Shown here piece by piece: positions 5,282-5,668 of a DNA stretch of 5,668 bases; the first letter of the stretch is position 1, and every line of letters begins with the position of its first letter. Origin of the DNA: Desulfitobacterium sp. Its GTDB lineage: Bacteria > Bacillota > Desulfitobacteriia > Desulfitobacteriales > Desulfitobacteriaceae. The DNA is taken from assembly GCA_012799495.1 (NCBI GenBank), contig JAAZLD010000031.1, forward strand, positions 1-5,668, given 5' to 3'. The position numbers were made by a program, and so were the translations under genes. The notes under the pieces are model-generated. The model was not told the origin of the DNA. It saw only the letters and a list, made by a program, of their open reading frames with translations, and did no database searches.

Positions 5282-5586
5282 TTTAGCATACCTAATGATA
5301 TAAGAACATGTGTATTACGTCTCATGTGTTTTCCAGACAGGGTTCCAACAGCCCAGGCTTCATAGGCACAGCCCAAGATTAAAACAATACTTGCCAGAAG
5401 CCTAACTCCATCAAAAGTGTCTATCCTAAAATAAATCATTAAGGAGCCTGCAGCCTGAAGGAACTTGGCAACAATCCAGAAGGGAACCTTTTGTGGATTG
5501 TTCCTTTTAAATCTGAACACCACTAATAGCAGCCCAAAGATAAAGGAACCAACGGCTAGCATTAGCATTACAGTTCTCAAATCCAT
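5242..5586 (-). pseudogene. N-terminal membrane domain of a probable GGDEF-type signalling protein, truncated
   Basis: The frame starts MDLRTVMLMLAVGSFIFGLL and has three clear membrane segments (about residues 5-24, 34-52 and 62-79) with a basic loop (FRFKRNNPQK) between the first two. A short hydrophobic stretch near residue 94 may be the start of a fourth. From memory this resembles the sensor part that precedes GGDEF (diguanylate cyclase) domains in Peptococcaceae; I am moderately sure of the family, and no catalytic domain is present. The ATG at 5586 is preferred over one at 5622 because AGAGGGG lies five bases before it and the other has no ribosome binding site. From about residue 95-100 the frame reads across hydrolase DNA out of register and stops at 5242, so the last ~15-20 residues are probably junk. 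If made, it would be a 114-residue membrane stub. Confidence 0.6.
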
Positions 5587-5642
5587 AATAACCCCTCTGA
5601 TAAACCCTCTGAACAGTCCCATTTAATTCGACATCATTTACC

Positions 5643-5648
5643 ATTATA
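5643..5648 (-). promoter_or_regulatory. Candidate -10 box before the truncated membrane protein
   Basis: TATAAT lies on the minus strand about 57 bases before the ATG at 5586. The position for a -35 box runs off the end of the window, so the promoter cannot be fully judged. Confidence 0.4.
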
Positions 5649-5668
5649 CTTCAAGGTGAAGAACTAAA

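Overview
The window looks like a stretch of a low-GC, AT-rich Firmicute chromosome. Strong AGGAGG-type ribosome binding sites precede several genes, GTG and TTG starts occur, sigma-A-like promoters are present, and rho-independent hairpins lie between genes. The proteins (a LuxR-type regulator with a transporter-like membrane domain, a PEP-synthase/rifampin-phosphotransferase relative, a short membrane sensor of the kind that precedes GGDEF domains) recall Peptococcaceae such as Desulfosporosinus or Desulfitobacterium. That placement is inference from memory, not a search result. Every gene I can support is on the minus strand, so transcription runs from high to low coordinates.

Layout in the direction of transcription. 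(1) About 5643-4843: a -10 box, the N-terminal membrane part of a probable signalling protein (start 5586) that breaks off near 5281-5307, then the C-terminal third of an alpha/beta hydrolase (to 4985), then a hairpin. Two truncated genes meet here. (2) 4812-2987: a TetR-family regulator with a fully consensus promoter (TTGACA-N17-TATAAT), followed by one open frame assembled from three sources: the first ~124 residues of a PEP-synthase/rifampin-phosphotransferase-like enzyme, a short helical piece from much later in the same kind of enzyme, a 15-bp/5-residue repeat tract, and the last ~120 residues of a DHA2-type (EmrB/QacA) MFS efflux pump. From memory, Bacillus subtilis has a similar trio (yvkB TetR, yvkC PEP-synthase-like, yvkA MFS), so this is best read as such an operon collapsed by deletion. 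A matching inverted repeat, GAAAC-N16/17-GTTTC, lies just downstream of the -10 box of both the tetR gene and the chimera. It is a candidate shared TetR operator. (3) 2846-2123: an apparently intact isochorismatase-family cysteine hydrolase behind a leader with 13-bp tandem repeats. (4) 2085-1735: a 2.5-repeat remnant of a YVTN beta-propeller protein with no convincing start. (5) 1700-62: a complete gene for a 488-residue protein with about 12 membrane segments and a C-terminal LuxR helix-turn-helix, with its own extended -10 promoter, an operator-like dyad and a clear terminator.

Overall, three intact genes (LuxR-type membrane regulator, cysteine hydrolase, TetR) sit among pieces of at least five broken ones. 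I see no RNA gene, insertion sequence, CRISPR array or attachment site. The most unusual items are the three-part chimera, its 15-bp repeat tract and the paired operator-like sites. The simplest reading is a deletion-scarred accessory region rather than a new working system, although the chimeric frame has stayed open for 957 bp and keeps a good ribosome binding site.
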